Source: Adenophora triphylla var. japonica (lineage: Eukaryota; Streptophyta; Magnoliopsida; Asterales; Campanulaceae). From it: a DNA stretch of 64,000 nucleotides. Positions 43,796 to 55,699 of the stretch are shown piece after piece (the stretch's first letter is position 1; each line of letters opens with the position of its first letter). The position numbers and the translations under genes are program-made. The DNA lies in NCBI GenBank assembly GCA_022495995.1, contig JAFEMH010000731.1:62001-126000 (forward strand). The letters are read 5' to 3'. The notes under the pieces were generated by a model. That model was given only the letters and a program-made list of their open reading frames with translations, ran no database searches and was not told the DNA's origin.

Positions 43796-46585
43796 CTACA
43801 GGCCACCGAATTTTTTAGCAACATTCACACAATCATCTAAGATCATCTTGGTATCATACTTGTAAACAAAACCTTTCTCCTGAAGCTTAGTAGAACCCCA
43901 CTCGATTTCCCTATTTTGCCCTTCCAAATACTCTTGCTTCACGCTTATTTCAGGATAATTCTTTTGATAGTAGCTAGCGATATCTGCAGTTGAAATATAC
44001 GAGCTAGCACATAAGAATCTGCCCTTGATTGAAGGTGTCTCCATACAAAAAATATGAGCTCGACAAACATCTTCAACGTGTACAATCGGAACTTTCCCAT
44101 TTAATTCTTCCAAAAACTTCAATGTATTATACGCAATTTCATCATTAGTTACTTGTGCGATAAACATCCCGACTGATTGAGGAATGTAAGAAAGATGAGT
44201 ATTTCCTCCCACAAGTCCACAACCCAAAGTTACAACCTCCAATCCGACAGTGTCATCGTCCATAATGCTCAATATTTCCATTTCCGCAAGTGTCTTCGCA
44301 TGTGTGTAGTCCTATATATCAGCAGAAATATTAAGGCATGTGCAGTTCAACTACTCAGAAGTTCGAAATCATTACTACTTCCTCCGTTCCGGAATGAATG
44401 TCCATTTTGGCATTCATTTTGTCCCAAAATGAATGGCCTTTTTAAATAAAAAAAAAATGAATGGCCTTTTTAAATTGAAGTTACATAAAGCTCCTTGTTG
44501 GTGATCATAATGTTTTAGTTTTGCTCTTGTACTAATAATGTTATATAGTGAGAACATTAAGGGTATACATGCATATATGCTACAAAAAATGCCTACATGT
44601 CAACTCCCTTATTTTTTTCAAAAACTTAATGGAAATTCAAATTGGGACACAGGGAGTATATCATATGACATAATTCATGTTAATGTAGCACATAATTCAT
44701 GTTACTATGAAGTTCTCGCACACCAGTAAAGTGCAACTCGTGTTATTAGAAGACGTAACTCATACTAATATAAAATGTAACTCATTTACTATAAAAGTCG
44801 GTGTGCAGTGCACATGCCCCAAATCCTTCAAAAGAGAGGGTCTAATGAATCAGGGGCGGATCTCACTGTGTGCCGACCAAAAAATTTTTTTTTTACAAAA
44901 CGAAGTCGTTTTTGTTTAGAAAAAAAAAGGATTAATAGATAATTTGGAACGCTGAAGAAGCGAGCGACCGCCAGTGAGCAGCTGGGCAACCGCCCACAAA
45001 GGAATTTCAAAAAACCACAAGTAGCTGTACGACGAGTGGGCGACCGCCGGGGAGAAATGGCACCACCAATAGCTTAGGTGTATAACCGCCACCGTAATAT
45101 GAATATATAGATATAAGTCATATAACTTACATTTACGTAGTCATTTCCATAAGCAAAAGAGAGATTAAGTGGTGTCCAACATGTTTCATCCATGGTGTCC
45201 TTATAACCAGTCCCATCATCTTTCAATGGTGATGCTGCGGTAACAGAGGAAGTGTAAACTAGCCGTTTCACCGTTTTTGATTTGATACAAGAATCTGCAA
45301 TGCTCTTTACTGCTGCAACAGTGGCTTCAATCGTATTTTTGTACTGATCATTTCAAAAATATTTAAGAAAAATATTTGGAAAATTGAAGTACATCAAAGA
45401 GATCATATAACATATACTCCCTCCGTCCCACGTGAATAGACACCAAAAATCTTGGCACAATAACTAAGGAAAATGAATATAATAATGAAAATGTGTGGTA
45501 GGAAATGAAGAGAGAGAATGAGTGGAGTTGGTTGAATAAATTGTGTGGTAGGAAATGAAGAGAGAGAATGAGTGGGTGGGGTAGGATGAATATAAAATAA
45601 TAAATTCTTTTCCATTTTGGGCAGTGTCTATTCACGTGGGACGTCCCAAAAAGGAAATAAGTGTCTATTCACGTGGGACGGAGGGAGTATGTTGGAATAT
45701 TAGGTCAATATTAAAGTGTGAATGACAAAAGTCAATTTCTAGTAACTGCTCGGCCGAGCAAGCAAAGGCATAAGCCTCGGCCGAGCATATCTGTCCAGGA
45801 ACAAGCCTTTCTGTCTAACCTCAGATCAGGCGAGTCACAAAAGTGCTCAACAGAGCAACCAGCCAATGCTCGAGCGAGGCACAAGAAGTGCTCGGCCGAG
45901 CAATCAGATAACAGCTGCTGGCTTATGGCTTTGTGACTCATATGAACAGTCATAAGTGTGGACTCATTCATGCTATATATAGACCTCTTATTCCTCTCAT
46001 TCAACAACCAGAAAAAACATCAGATTACAATCATCACAAACACAATCAATACTCTCTCCATGTTCAAATCTATCGAAATCCTTGCTTTTGTCTTTTAAAA
46101 GGATTTCAAGTGTTATTGTCTTTAAGTGTAAGAAGATAAAGAGCAAGTCAGATCTTCGGTTCGCCCGTCAAGGTTAGTTAAGTGCAAATCTAACTTTTGG
46201 AAAAAGCGTTGTATCTTGGGAGACATTCGCCGTTATTCCGTTTGAACAGTTACGGAGGCAAAATATTGTCTTTTTAAAGGAGATTTGCTTCGGCATACCT
46301 CGCTTTCTACTCCTCCTAAATTTCTGTTTTGTATTGAAGATAACTAAGACAAATAATACAAGTATTATTTTTGACAACAATATATACCTTGTAGCCCTCT
46401 GAGTGAATCAACGGGACTGCAAGGTGGAAAACAAACTCACAACCTTCAGTTGCTCTTTCAAACTCTTCTGGTTTGTAAATGTCAGCTTCAAATAATTGAA
46501 GCCTTGTGTCCGCGTTGGGAAAGCTTCTTAATAGCCCAACTTTAGATTCTTCATCTGCAATTACTCATAAACATTAAGTCAACAT

Positions 46586-46670
<85 letters not shown>

Positions 46671-46787
46671 CAAGTTTCTGAGAGTGGCATGAACGGAATA
46701 TCCCTTCTCCAAGAGTTGCTTGACAAGGGCAGAACCAATGTAACCTGAACTTCCTGTTACACAAACCTTAACGCTGGTTTTCTCCAT
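43796..46787 (-). CDS. SDR-B: anthocyanidin reductase/DFR-like NAD(P)-dependent reductase
   Basis: Predicted exons (minus): 46670-46787, 46388-46554, 45131-45343, 43796-44311. The 1014-nt sum is a clean frame of 337 codons plus stop, the usual length for the family. Landmarks are [20 protein letters not shown] (NADPH-binding), [50 protein letters not shown] with Yxxx[14 protein letters not shown] and [19 protein letters not shown]. The last exon fuses what are two exons in SDR-A: the intron after VKQE is removed exactly. Intron 2 holds a Stowaway MITE and an LTR fragment. A cytosolic flavonoid-type reductase is likely, but the substrate is not predictable. Probably the active paralogue. Confidence 0.92.
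44378..44460. mobile_element. Stowaway-like fragment in SDR-B intron 3
   Basis: ACTTCCTCCGTTCCGGAATG with the same inverted CATTTTGGCATTCATTTTG core as in SDR-A intron 3 (28540-28625), plus a small local duplication of AATGGCCTTTTTAAA. Confidence 0.55.
45417..45687. mobile_element. Stowaway-like MITE in SDR-B intron 2
   Basis: 271 bp, ends CTCCCTCCGTCCCACGTGAA / TTCACGTGGGACGGAGGGAG, TA flanks (45415-45416, 45688-45689). Same family and length as 32928-33198. Confidence 0.9.
45690..46323 (+). repeat. LTR-like fragment in SDR-B intron 2
   Basis: Starts TGTTGGAATATTAGG directly beside the Stowaway MITE and has a GCTATATATAGACC TATA motif near 45972, as plant LTRs do. No CA-ending partner or target duplication is visible, so it is a truncated or solo LTR. 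It carries several copies of the palindrome TGCTCGGCCGAGCA (45747-45760 and near 45776 and 45890). SDR sequence resumes at 46324. Confidence 0.55.
46584..46664. repeat. (GT)n(GA)n microsatellite in SDR-B intron 1
   Basis: Pure compound GT/GA tract beside the exon 1 donor site. Confidence 0.95.
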
Positions 46788-47348
46788 CGCTAATCAAAGA
46801 CTCAAAGTTAATTCTCAATACTCTCTTATTGAAAAACAGATTTAAGATAGAAAAAAACTAAACAAATGAAAGTATACATAAATGAAGAAAAGAGGGACGG
46901 ACTACCCTATATTGAATGAAGAAAAGATGTGATTATTGTTTTTGAATGTTATGTGGTTATTGTTTTTGAGTGTGACAGAAGAGAAGATCCTTCTTCATTC
47001 AAGATTGGCCTCATAAACATTATCTTTTCACCTCTCCTCATCCATACAAAGCTTTCTTCTTCTCAATTGGTTGCCCTCTGAAGTTTTGAGAGTATACATT
47101 TATTGAAAGAGATTGATGGTGAAAAATTTAATAGACAAGCCTGGCTACAAGTTAGGAATATTTATGGAAACTGGGTGCTGTCATTGCAAAACTACCATTG
47201 AGCCTTACTCCCCCAGCCCAAAAATCTGTCGTTTTTTTACTAAATTTTTTGGTTCAAAATTACTATTGATCGGCCCAAAACTGTAGAATGATTTCTTTGA
47301 TCAGGCAGCAGGAAGAATACCTTGGACGGACGACGGACAATCTGCAAA
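46788..47348. other. SDR-B upstream region
   Basis: The first 60 bp match the SDR-A upstream region. 46848-46905 (GATAGAAAAAAACTAAACAA ... GGACGGACTACCCTATATT) matches the 166-bp tandem unit inside the CACTA element at 53779-55178. No coding sequence. Ends at the CopA target site. Confidence 0.6.
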
Positions 47349-47353
47349 GATAG

Positions 47354-48760
47354 TGTTGGGAAAATTGTCTATTTGACAATAAATAAGGCTTTCTTGAATT
47401 TAACGAAATGACAAATAATATAATGAACCATAACATAATTAACGGGGCAGGAAATAAAGATAATCTAGAATGCAAAAATTAAAGCAAACCGAGTAAATAA
47501 CGAAGTCGAGTCTTGTGTTGGACACAATCTCCGCAAGAAGATATTGCCCCGCACTGGTGCTAACGGTCTACGGCAATCTTCTCTCAAGATAAAACGACTT
47601 TACAGTCATTAATAGGAGCACACCAAAATTAATGACTTCGGCGAACAAAAAATTCGTGTTTGACACTTCCAGACTTTGAAGAAGAATTATGCAACGAGAT
47701 GCTCTATCTTCTAACATATGATGTTAAGAATTCCGTTGAATTCTTTGACTGAATCCATAATTCAGTTAAATATCTAACTGAGTTAGTTAACTCTGTTAGA
47801 TAAGTGATTCTCTACATCTAGTGAGAGGAGAGAGAGAATATGTGAAGTGAAGATTGAGTGAATGAATGAATTTGACAAACTAGTGGGGGGTTTATATAGT
47901 ATATGAAGAGTTGAGGTGTCTATTGGTAATAGCCACAAATGGTGTCTGGTGGAATCTGGACCCTTGGATCTGATCTGAATGGAGGGAGGAGATTTGCTTT
48001 GAAAGGACATGGGACATGCCCCACCTTTTCCAACCATCACAACCTTAGCCAAACCCAATCCAAGGTCCAGCCGAGCTTGACCCAACAGGGTCTCGGCCCA
48101 AGACCCATGAGCCCACTCAGCCAACCTTGCTGGAACCGGATGGGGCTCGGCCCAAACCAAGCATCCGCCAGCCCATGGCCCAAACCAATCCACCCGGCCC
48201 ATTCGCCGTAACCGAACCCGCCTCCAAGCCCACGAGCCTTGGACCGAACCACCATTGCTAAGTCGAACCATGAACCGAGCTAACTTTTGTCAAAAGTTTA
48301 AGGCTCCTTAGCTCCTAGCGAAGTGCAAAGTGCGCCCTAAACCGCCCATTCTGCCCTTCGCGGGTCCATTTTAAGCTAGAACAAAACTAGCTCAATAGCC
48401 CACTTGGATGCATGGTTGGTTCAATGGCCCAACTAGGTTGGCCCAAGGAGATTAACTTGATGTCTCCTTCCTTGGATGGATCCATTTATAAACTATCATT
48501 GCTTTACATCTTTAAGCAATGTGGGATAACTATTCCACATCCCATAAACTCTTCATAAAACCCATTTTATTTTGCATACTTTGAGCATTAATTTCTCATT
48601 CACCACTAATTGGTTTTGAGAAAGTAAATATATCAAATTAATCTACTCCAAATGTAGATTATTAATATGCAATCATTTTCCATTTTTCTAAAATGGAACC
48701 CAATGGAATTCTTGGTCAAAAGTCGGTCAAACCACACTTTCCAAAACCAAAATTCCAACA
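47354..48760 (-). repeat. CopA 3' LTR
   Basis: TGTTGG...CCAACA, 1407 bp, highly similar to 57467-58883 and 779-2186. Confidence 0.93.
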
Positions 48761-48771
48761 ATCCCCCACAT
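48761..48771 (-). other. CopA polypurine tract
   Basis: The minus strand reads ATGTGGGGGAT directly before the 3' LTR. Confidence 0.75.
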
Positions 48772-48775
48772 GAAT

Positions 48776-50751
48776 GACAAATTAATGCATGCATGAATGC
48801 GGCACTGCCCGGAAGTTTCGGCGAACTATTATTGCATCGAGATAGGTAGCTTATGGCCTTGAACCTTCCCTAGTGAAATACTATCGGATATACTAGCCAT
48901 TTGGTAGCGAGACGCTTTGAACCAGTGACTGTATAGTGTATACCAAGATAATAGTACTCACACAATAACAGCTCTAACACGTTTTGTTCTCACGTTTTGT
49001 CCATTTTGGCCCTGGACCGTTCTTGATTCATAAGTGTTTCAATTTAGAAGCGGCCTTATTACTTCTCACTTATATAGGTGATCTCCCATAAAGAGTATCC
49101 TGCTATACTCCACCACTTAGGTATAGGAATCATTAAAAGCTTTGAGCTTACCCTCACCACACGTCATCAGGTGTTTTAGCACTTAGATGGCTTCTGAGAA
49201 TGAGTTATAATGAGTTCTAAGTGCACATACTAGAATTTCCATAATTTAGTTGTCTCATTGAACCAAGGGCATAGGATCTCCAATTCTCAAGGTTGAGTGT
49301 CCACTATGGATTTCTTTGTTTGTGTGGGTTTTTAACTTCATTCCCCTTACCAGACAATTTGATCTCCTATTCATACCTTTTGGTATACGGATCCGTTTTT
49401 GACTTCACATGGCCAGTTGTGACAATATCATTTGAGATCAATTGTCTTATGGTAATATGTCAATGACCATTGTGTCTTGACTTACCATGATGTTCTACAC
49501 CTTTTCCTATTTCTCATTGTCGTCACAATGCCTTAGGTTATGTAGACACAAACTTATTCCACAAGGAATATTTTCCAAGACCATTCAGCTTTTATCTTTA
49601 ACTGACGCTATCGACTCAGATTTCTTATTGAATCGAGTTGTTCATGTTGTCTTGGAAGTTTGACACCGCTGCTCCATTTATTGTGAACACATTTTTCACC
49701 TTGGAGTTTATTTGTGTCGATATCCAATCGGTATATCCTTTTCATACTATTGAATATCTTATTTATTGTAATCTGTAATCACAAGAATATCTCTAAGTAC
49801 TCCAAGTACTTTTGACTATACTTAGTGATTTATTACAATTTTTAATTAGACTTTTAGTCTCTCTAGAATGGTCAATCTTTCGAGTGAAAAAATTCTTCTA
49901 TCGGTCAGTTTCTTCGAGTGGTTATTATCTCTGTACCGGTCCGACTTCCCAAGTATTCAGTATCTCTAAGTGGTTTGACCTCCTTAGAGTCTACCTCTCA
50001 GGAATCTACCTTACAGAGATTACCTCTCAAGATTCTACCTCATAGATTTCATCTCTCAAGAATTTAGCTTATTCGAGAGTCTATCTTGGAGAATTCATCT
50101 AACTCTTATGATTCTACCATTAAAGAGTCTATTACTTTAAGAATCTTTTCTCTTCAGATTCTGTATCTCAAGAGTCTCACTTTCGAGATCAATAATCTGC
50201 CTTTTCAGATTAATAATTCGTCTCAATAGAGTTTATTTCTCAAGATTGTTTTCCCTTTAGAAATCTATCTTTTTGAAATTCTAACTCTCTTGACTACACT
50301 TCTTGAAAGTCTGCCTTAGGACTTTATCTTTCAAGAGTTTTCCGTTTATAGATTCATCTTTCAAATACTTCCTTTTAGGAACCAATTTGCAACCCAACGG
50401 TTCGCATTATGGAAGAAGATCAACCAACTTCCATATGTATGATGAACTATTCATTTAAATGTTAACAACATTATTTAACAGTTTTCGTTTAATTTTCTAC
50501 CATATAAAATTAGGACCAAAAGACTAGCTTCTTTTGTCCACAAACTGTGTCTTAGTTCATCTTACTATTAAGATAAATCTTTTACAATTTTATAAGTTCT
50601 CTTCTAAAACTTATATTATTTCCTTTTTACTTCAAGGAAATATGAATTTAAGGAATACCAAATTCCTTGTCTTTGGCTTAAGTACTTTTTACTTAGCTTG
50701 TACCCCCACACTTGAGGTGTACCCCCACACTTGAGGTGTATCCCCGCAATT
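48776..50751 (-). other. CopA noncoding interior
   Basis: Nearly 2 kb with no recognisable pol domains on either strand. 49860-50350 is a field of loosely repeated CTCAAGA/TTTATAGATT-like 20-30 bp motifs with alternating TCTC and AAGA blocks, the remains of an old tandem repeat. 50690-50740 has two tandem copies of TACCCCCACACTTGAGGTG. Confidence 0.5.
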
Positions 50752-50769
50752 CACTACAAGGAAAATCCA

Positions 50770-51120
50770 TTTTAGCTACGGCAAATTCCGTAGCTAAAAT
50801 GAAGATTCCGTAGCTAAATCGTGTTTAGCTACGGATTTGTTCCGTAGCTATTCCGTGGGTGCAGGTTTGTCGCTAAATTGGACGTCGCTATTTTGTAGCT
50901 ATTTTAGAGACGGATATGTCCGTCTCTAATTTAGAGACAGATATGGCCGTCTCTAAATTAGAGACAGATATGTCCGTCTCTAAATTAGAGACAGATATGT
51001 CCGTGTCTAAATTAGCTACAGATATGACCGTCTACGGATTAGCGACAGATTTTTCGTCTCTATTTAAATACTCGTTTTATTTTCGAACCATTTTAGCGAC
51101 GAATATTTCCGTCGCTAAAT
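50770..51120. repeat. Left subterminal repeats of CACTA
   Basis: Units such as TTAGAGACAGATATGTCCGT and TTAGCTACGG in both orientations, plausible transposase-binding sites. Confidence 0.85.
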
Positions 51121-53104
51121 TGATAATTTTTTTTTAAAAAAATATATATATATTTAATAATATATATTAATATATTTTAAATATAAATATATATATATTT
51201 AAAATATATTAATATATATTTTTAAATATATATTAAATCAATCCCTTAACTTTTCATATTCTCATAACAGTCCCTTAATTTTTATTAATTTCAAATCAGT
51301 CCTTAATACTTCATAATTACACTTTACACCCCTAAACTTCTTTTATACTCAATCAGTCCTCACAAACCTCCACCACCACCACCAAAGAACCTCACCGCCG
51401 TCTAACCACCAAAGAACACACCACCGTCTTACCACCAACAACAACCGCAATCCACCATCTAGCACCACAAAAATTCAACAAAGAAAAACTCGAGAACATT
51501 CAACAAAAAATTCACCATCTAGCACCACAAAAAATTCGCAATCCACCGTCAAAATTCAGATCTACAATTGATTTAGATCTTGTGAGGGAGAAACATAAAA
51601 ATCAAAAGAAAAACTTCAACAAAGTTGACGAATTGAACAACCATAGCCATAGCCACCGCCGGAAATCCTTTGCTTCAAAGGCCCTGTTCGGATTGTCGCT
51701 CGCCGGGAAATAGAGAGGGAGAGGGAGGCGTATTGTGATGAACAGCCATAGCCATATCCATCGCCGGAAACCGTTTGCTTCAAATGCTCAGTGGGGATTG
51801 ATAAATGTCGCCGGCCGGAAAATAGAGAGGGAGAGGGAGGCGTATTGTGACTGTGAGTGACGGAGGGCAAAGGAAATGGAGAAAGAGAGAGAGTGACGGA
51901 TGGCGAAGGTATGTGATGGCGCCGGAGGGGGAACGGATGCCGAAGGAAGACGGTGAGGGAGAAGAGGGAAATGAGAGAGAGAGAACACGGTGGTGGTGGG
52001 TCTCTGGAAATTGAAAATGAGAGAAGGAGAGAGAGAAAGGAGGAGAGAAATAGGGAGAGAGAGAAAGTGTTTTTGTTTGGATTAATATGGTCCGTTTGAT
52101 CGAAGGTATTGAACGGTCAGATTTTCCTTTGGCCCAATCCGCGTGAAATTTTGAAATCCAATCAAACAATGCCACATCACATATTTATATTTATTTCACA
52201 CTATATTATACACTAACTAAAATATTTATGTCTAATATTAAGAATAATAATATTTATTAATAAATTATTAATTATATAATTGATTAATTAATTAATATTA
52301 ATATTAATTATATAAACAGTAATAATATTAATATTAATTATATAAACAGTAATAATATTAATAATAGTATTAATAATAACTAGTAATTTTTATTATTTTT
52401 TGTTGAATAGGAAAAAATATTTTAGATTTTTTTTATTACTGAAATTTACAAAAAGTTATCTAAAATATTTACATGCTTTTATTTGATTTATCCAAAATTT
52501 TAATTATATTAATATATATAATATCAAGAATAATAACATTATCATATAATTAGTAATAATACTTAATAATAAGACTAATAATGATGTTATTTTTAATTAT
52601 TCAATTATATAATTGAATATATTAATAGTTATTATTATATAATTAATAATAATATTATTATATAATTAATAATAATATTAATAATAACTAGTAATAATAC
52701 ATAACATGAAAAATAATAATGTTATTAATTAATAATAATATTCATTAATTTAATTATTTTAAATTTATTAATAATAATTTAATAATTTAAACTTCTAAGA
52801 AATATTAATATACCTAAGTAATAATTGATATTAATAAATTATAAAAACATACTTATTAACAATAACAATAATTTTATCTTTAAAGAAAATAGTAATTAGT
52901 AATAATACTTAATAATAAGACTAATAATGATGTTATTGTTAATTATTCAATTATATAATTGAATATATTAGTAATTATTATTGAATAATTAATAATAATA
53001 TTAATAATATCTAGTAATAATACATAATATCAAAAATAATAATGTTATTAATTAATAATAATACTCATTAATTTAATTATTTTAAATTTATTAATAATAA
53101 TTTA
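51121..53104. other. CACTA interior: A/T-rich DNA and exon-like patch
   Basis: 51121-51240 and 52170-53104 are very A/T-rich with repeated TTAATAATAATATTAAT. 51360-52100 has CCACC-rich and GAGAGA-rich sequence, including a tandem duplication of about 105 bp (around 51645-51730 and 51745-51845, CATAGCCA...GGAGGCGTATTGTGA). It resembles the 5' end of some captured gene on the minus strand, but no protein is recognised. Confidence 0.5.
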
Positions 53105-53779
53105 ATAATGTATAAGGGTATAGGGTTTAGGGTTTAGAGTTTAGGGTTTAGGGTATAGGGTATAGGATTTAGGGTATAAGGTATAGGATTTAGGGTTTAG
53201 GGTTTAGGATTTAGGGTATAGGGTTTAGGGTTTAAGGGTTATGGTTTAGGGTTTAGGGTTTGGGTGGCTTAGGGTTTAGGGTTTAGGGTATAGGGTATGT
53301 GGGTTAGGGTTTAGTGGTATAGGGTTTAGGGTATAGGATTTAGGGTTTAGGGTATAGGATTTAGGTTTAGGGGTTAGGGTATAGGGTATAATGTATAAGA
53401 GTTAGGGTATAGGGTATAGGGCATAGGATTTAGGGTTTAGGGGTTAGGGTATAGGGTTTAGGGTTTAGGGTTCTGTGGTATAGGGTATAGGGTTTAGGGT
53501 TTAGGATTTAGGGTATAGGGTTTAGGGTATAGGGTATAGGGTTTAGGGTATAGGGTTTAGGGATTAGGGTTTAGGGTTTAGAGTTTAGGGTTTAGTGGTT
53601 TAGTGGTTTAGTGGTTTAGGGTATAGGGTTTAGGGTATAGGGTTTAGGGTTTAGGGTTTAGGGTTTAGGGGTTAGGGTTTAGGGTTTAGGGTTTAGGGTT
53701 TAGGGTATAGGGTTTAGGGTTTAGGGGTTAGGGTATAGGGTTTAGGGTTTAGGGTTTAGGGGTTAGGGTTTAGGGTTTA
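53105..53779. repeat. Interstitial telomere-like TTTAGGG block
   Basis: About 95 units of GGGTTTA with frequent GGGTATA variants and a few GTGGTTTA variants. Plant telomere repeat type but degenerate, and enclosed on both sides by CACTA sequence, so it is not a chromosome end. Confidence 0.95.
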
Positions 53780-55178
53780 GAAAAAGTTATAGAAAAAAAA
53801 ATAGAAAAAAACTAAACAAATGAAAGTATATAGAAGAAAAGTCAAAAGAGGGACGGACTACACTATATTTATTTTTTATTTTTTTAAAAAAATTTATTAA
53901 CTAGAAAATAATACTTTAGCCTTTGTTAATTAGTGAGTTTTTTTTAGAAAAAGTTATAGGAAAAAAGATAGAAAAAACTAAACAAATGAAAGTATATAGA
54001 AGAAAAGTCAAAACAGGACGGACTACCCTATATTTATTTTTTATTTTTTAAAAAATTTTTTATTGGCTAGATAACAATATTTTAGCCTTTGTTAATAAGT
54101 GATTTTTTTTAGAAAAAGTTATAGAAAAAAAGATAGAAAAAAACTAAACAAATGAATGTATATAGAAGAAAAGTCAAAAGAGGGACGGACTACCCAATAT
54201 TTATTTTTTATTTTTTTTAAAAAATTTTATTGACTAGAAAACAATATTTTAGCCTTTGTTAATCAGTGGTTTTTTAGAAAAAGTTATAGAAAAAAGATAG
54301 AAAAAACTAAACAAATGAAAGTATATAGAAGAAAAGTCAAAAGAGGGACGGACTACCCTATATTTATTTTTTATTTTTTAAAAAATTTTTTATTGACTAG
54401 AAAACAATATTTTAGCCTTTGTTAATCAGTGGTTTTTTTTTAGAAAAAGTTATAGAAAAAAAGATAGATAAAAACTAAACAAATGAAAGTATATCGAAGA
54501 AAAGTCAAAAGAGGGACGGACTACCCTATATTTATTTTTTATTTTTTTAAAAAATTTTTATTGACTAGAAAACAATATTTTAGCCTTTGTTAATCAGTGA
54601 TTTTTTTTAGAAAAAGTTATAGAAAAAAAGATAGAAAAAAACTAAACAAATGAAAGTATGTAGAAGAAAAGTCAAAAGAGGGACGGACTACCCTATATTT
54701 ATTTTTTATCTTTTAAAAAAAATTTATTGACTAGAAAACAATATTTTAGCCTTTGTTAATCAGTGGTTTTTTTTAGAAAAAGTTATATAAAAAAAGATAG
54801 AAAAAAACTAAACAAATGAAAGTATATAGAAGAAAAGACAAAAGAGGGACGGACTACCCTATATTTATTTTTTATTTTTTAAAAATTTTTTTATTGACTA
54901 GAAAATAATATTTTAGCCTTTGTTAATAAGTGGTTTTTTTTTTAGAAAAAGTTATAGAAAAAAAGATAGAAAACAACTAAACAAATGAAAGTATATAGAA
55001 GAAAAGTCAAAAGAGGGACGGACTACCCTATATTTATTTTTTATTTTTTTTTTAAATTTTTATTGACTAAAAAACAATATTTTAGCCTTTGTTAATTAGT
55101 GATTTTTTTTAGAAAAAGTTATATAAAAAAAGATAGAAAAAAACTAAACAAATGAAAGTATATAGAAGAAAAGTCAAA
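53780..55178. repeat. 166-bp tandem repeat array
   Basis: Units begin GAAAAAGTTATAGAAAAA at 53780, 53947, 54112, 54277, 54443, 54610, 54776, 54945 and 55112 (period 165-169 bp, last unit partial). Each contains ACTAAACAAATGAAAGTATA and GGGACGGACTACCCTATATT. A single related segment lies upstream of SDR-B (46848-46905). Confidence 0.97.
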
Positions 55179-55690
55179 TTTAGAGACGGATACTAAATCT
55201 GTCTCTAAATTTTAGAGACAGATGTTGAATTTGTCACTAAATTAGAGACGGATTCAAAAATCTGTCTCTAAATTAGAGACGGATTAAAATCTGTCTCTAA
55301 AGTTTAGAGACGGATTCTGAATCTGTCTCTAATTTAGAGACGGATTCTGAATCTGTCTCTAATTTAGAGACAGATACAAAACTCGTCTCTAAAATTTAGA
55401 GACGGAATCTGAATCCGTCTCTAATTTAGAGACAGAATCAGATTCCGTCTCTAAATTAGAGACGGATTCGGATTTCGTCTCTGATTTAGAGACGGATTCA
55501 GATTCCGTCTCTGAATTAGAGACGGATTCATATTCCGTCTCTGAATTAGAGACGGAATCTGAATCCGTCTCTAATTTAGAGACGGAATCCGAATCCGTCT
55601 CTGATTTTTGGTTCTGTCTCTAATCTGTCGCCAAATTAGCTACGGATTCCGTCCGTCTCTGAATTTCCGTCTCTAAATCCGGTTTTCCTT
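55179..55690. repeat. Right subterminal repeats of CACTA
   Basis: About 20 alternating TTAGAGACGGATTC and GAATCCGTCTCTAA units; adjacent units form strong hairpins. Confidence 0.93.
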
Positions 55691-55699
55691 GTAGTGATT

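Larger units (their letters stand above)
50752..55696. mobile_element. Non-autonomous CACTA element
   Basis: Ends CACTACAAGGAAAA / TTTTCCTTGTAGTG, target duplication ATT (50749-50751, 55697-55699). Subterminal arrays of AGAGACGGAT...CCGTCTCT lie at both ends. The interior is a patchwork of A/T-rich DNA, a telomere-like block and a 166-bp tandem array. No transposase ORF. Inserted in the CopA interior. Confidence 0.95.

Noticed and set aside
51616..52175. Ser/Leu-rich minus-strand frames in the CACTA as a captured gene
   Set aside because: Low-complexity GAGA/CTCC sequence with a tandem duplication; no recognisable protein, so left as unannotated interior.
53105..53779. A true telomere or chromosome end
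   Set aside because: Degenerate, short, and bounded on both sides by CACTA sequence with matching ends and TSD.
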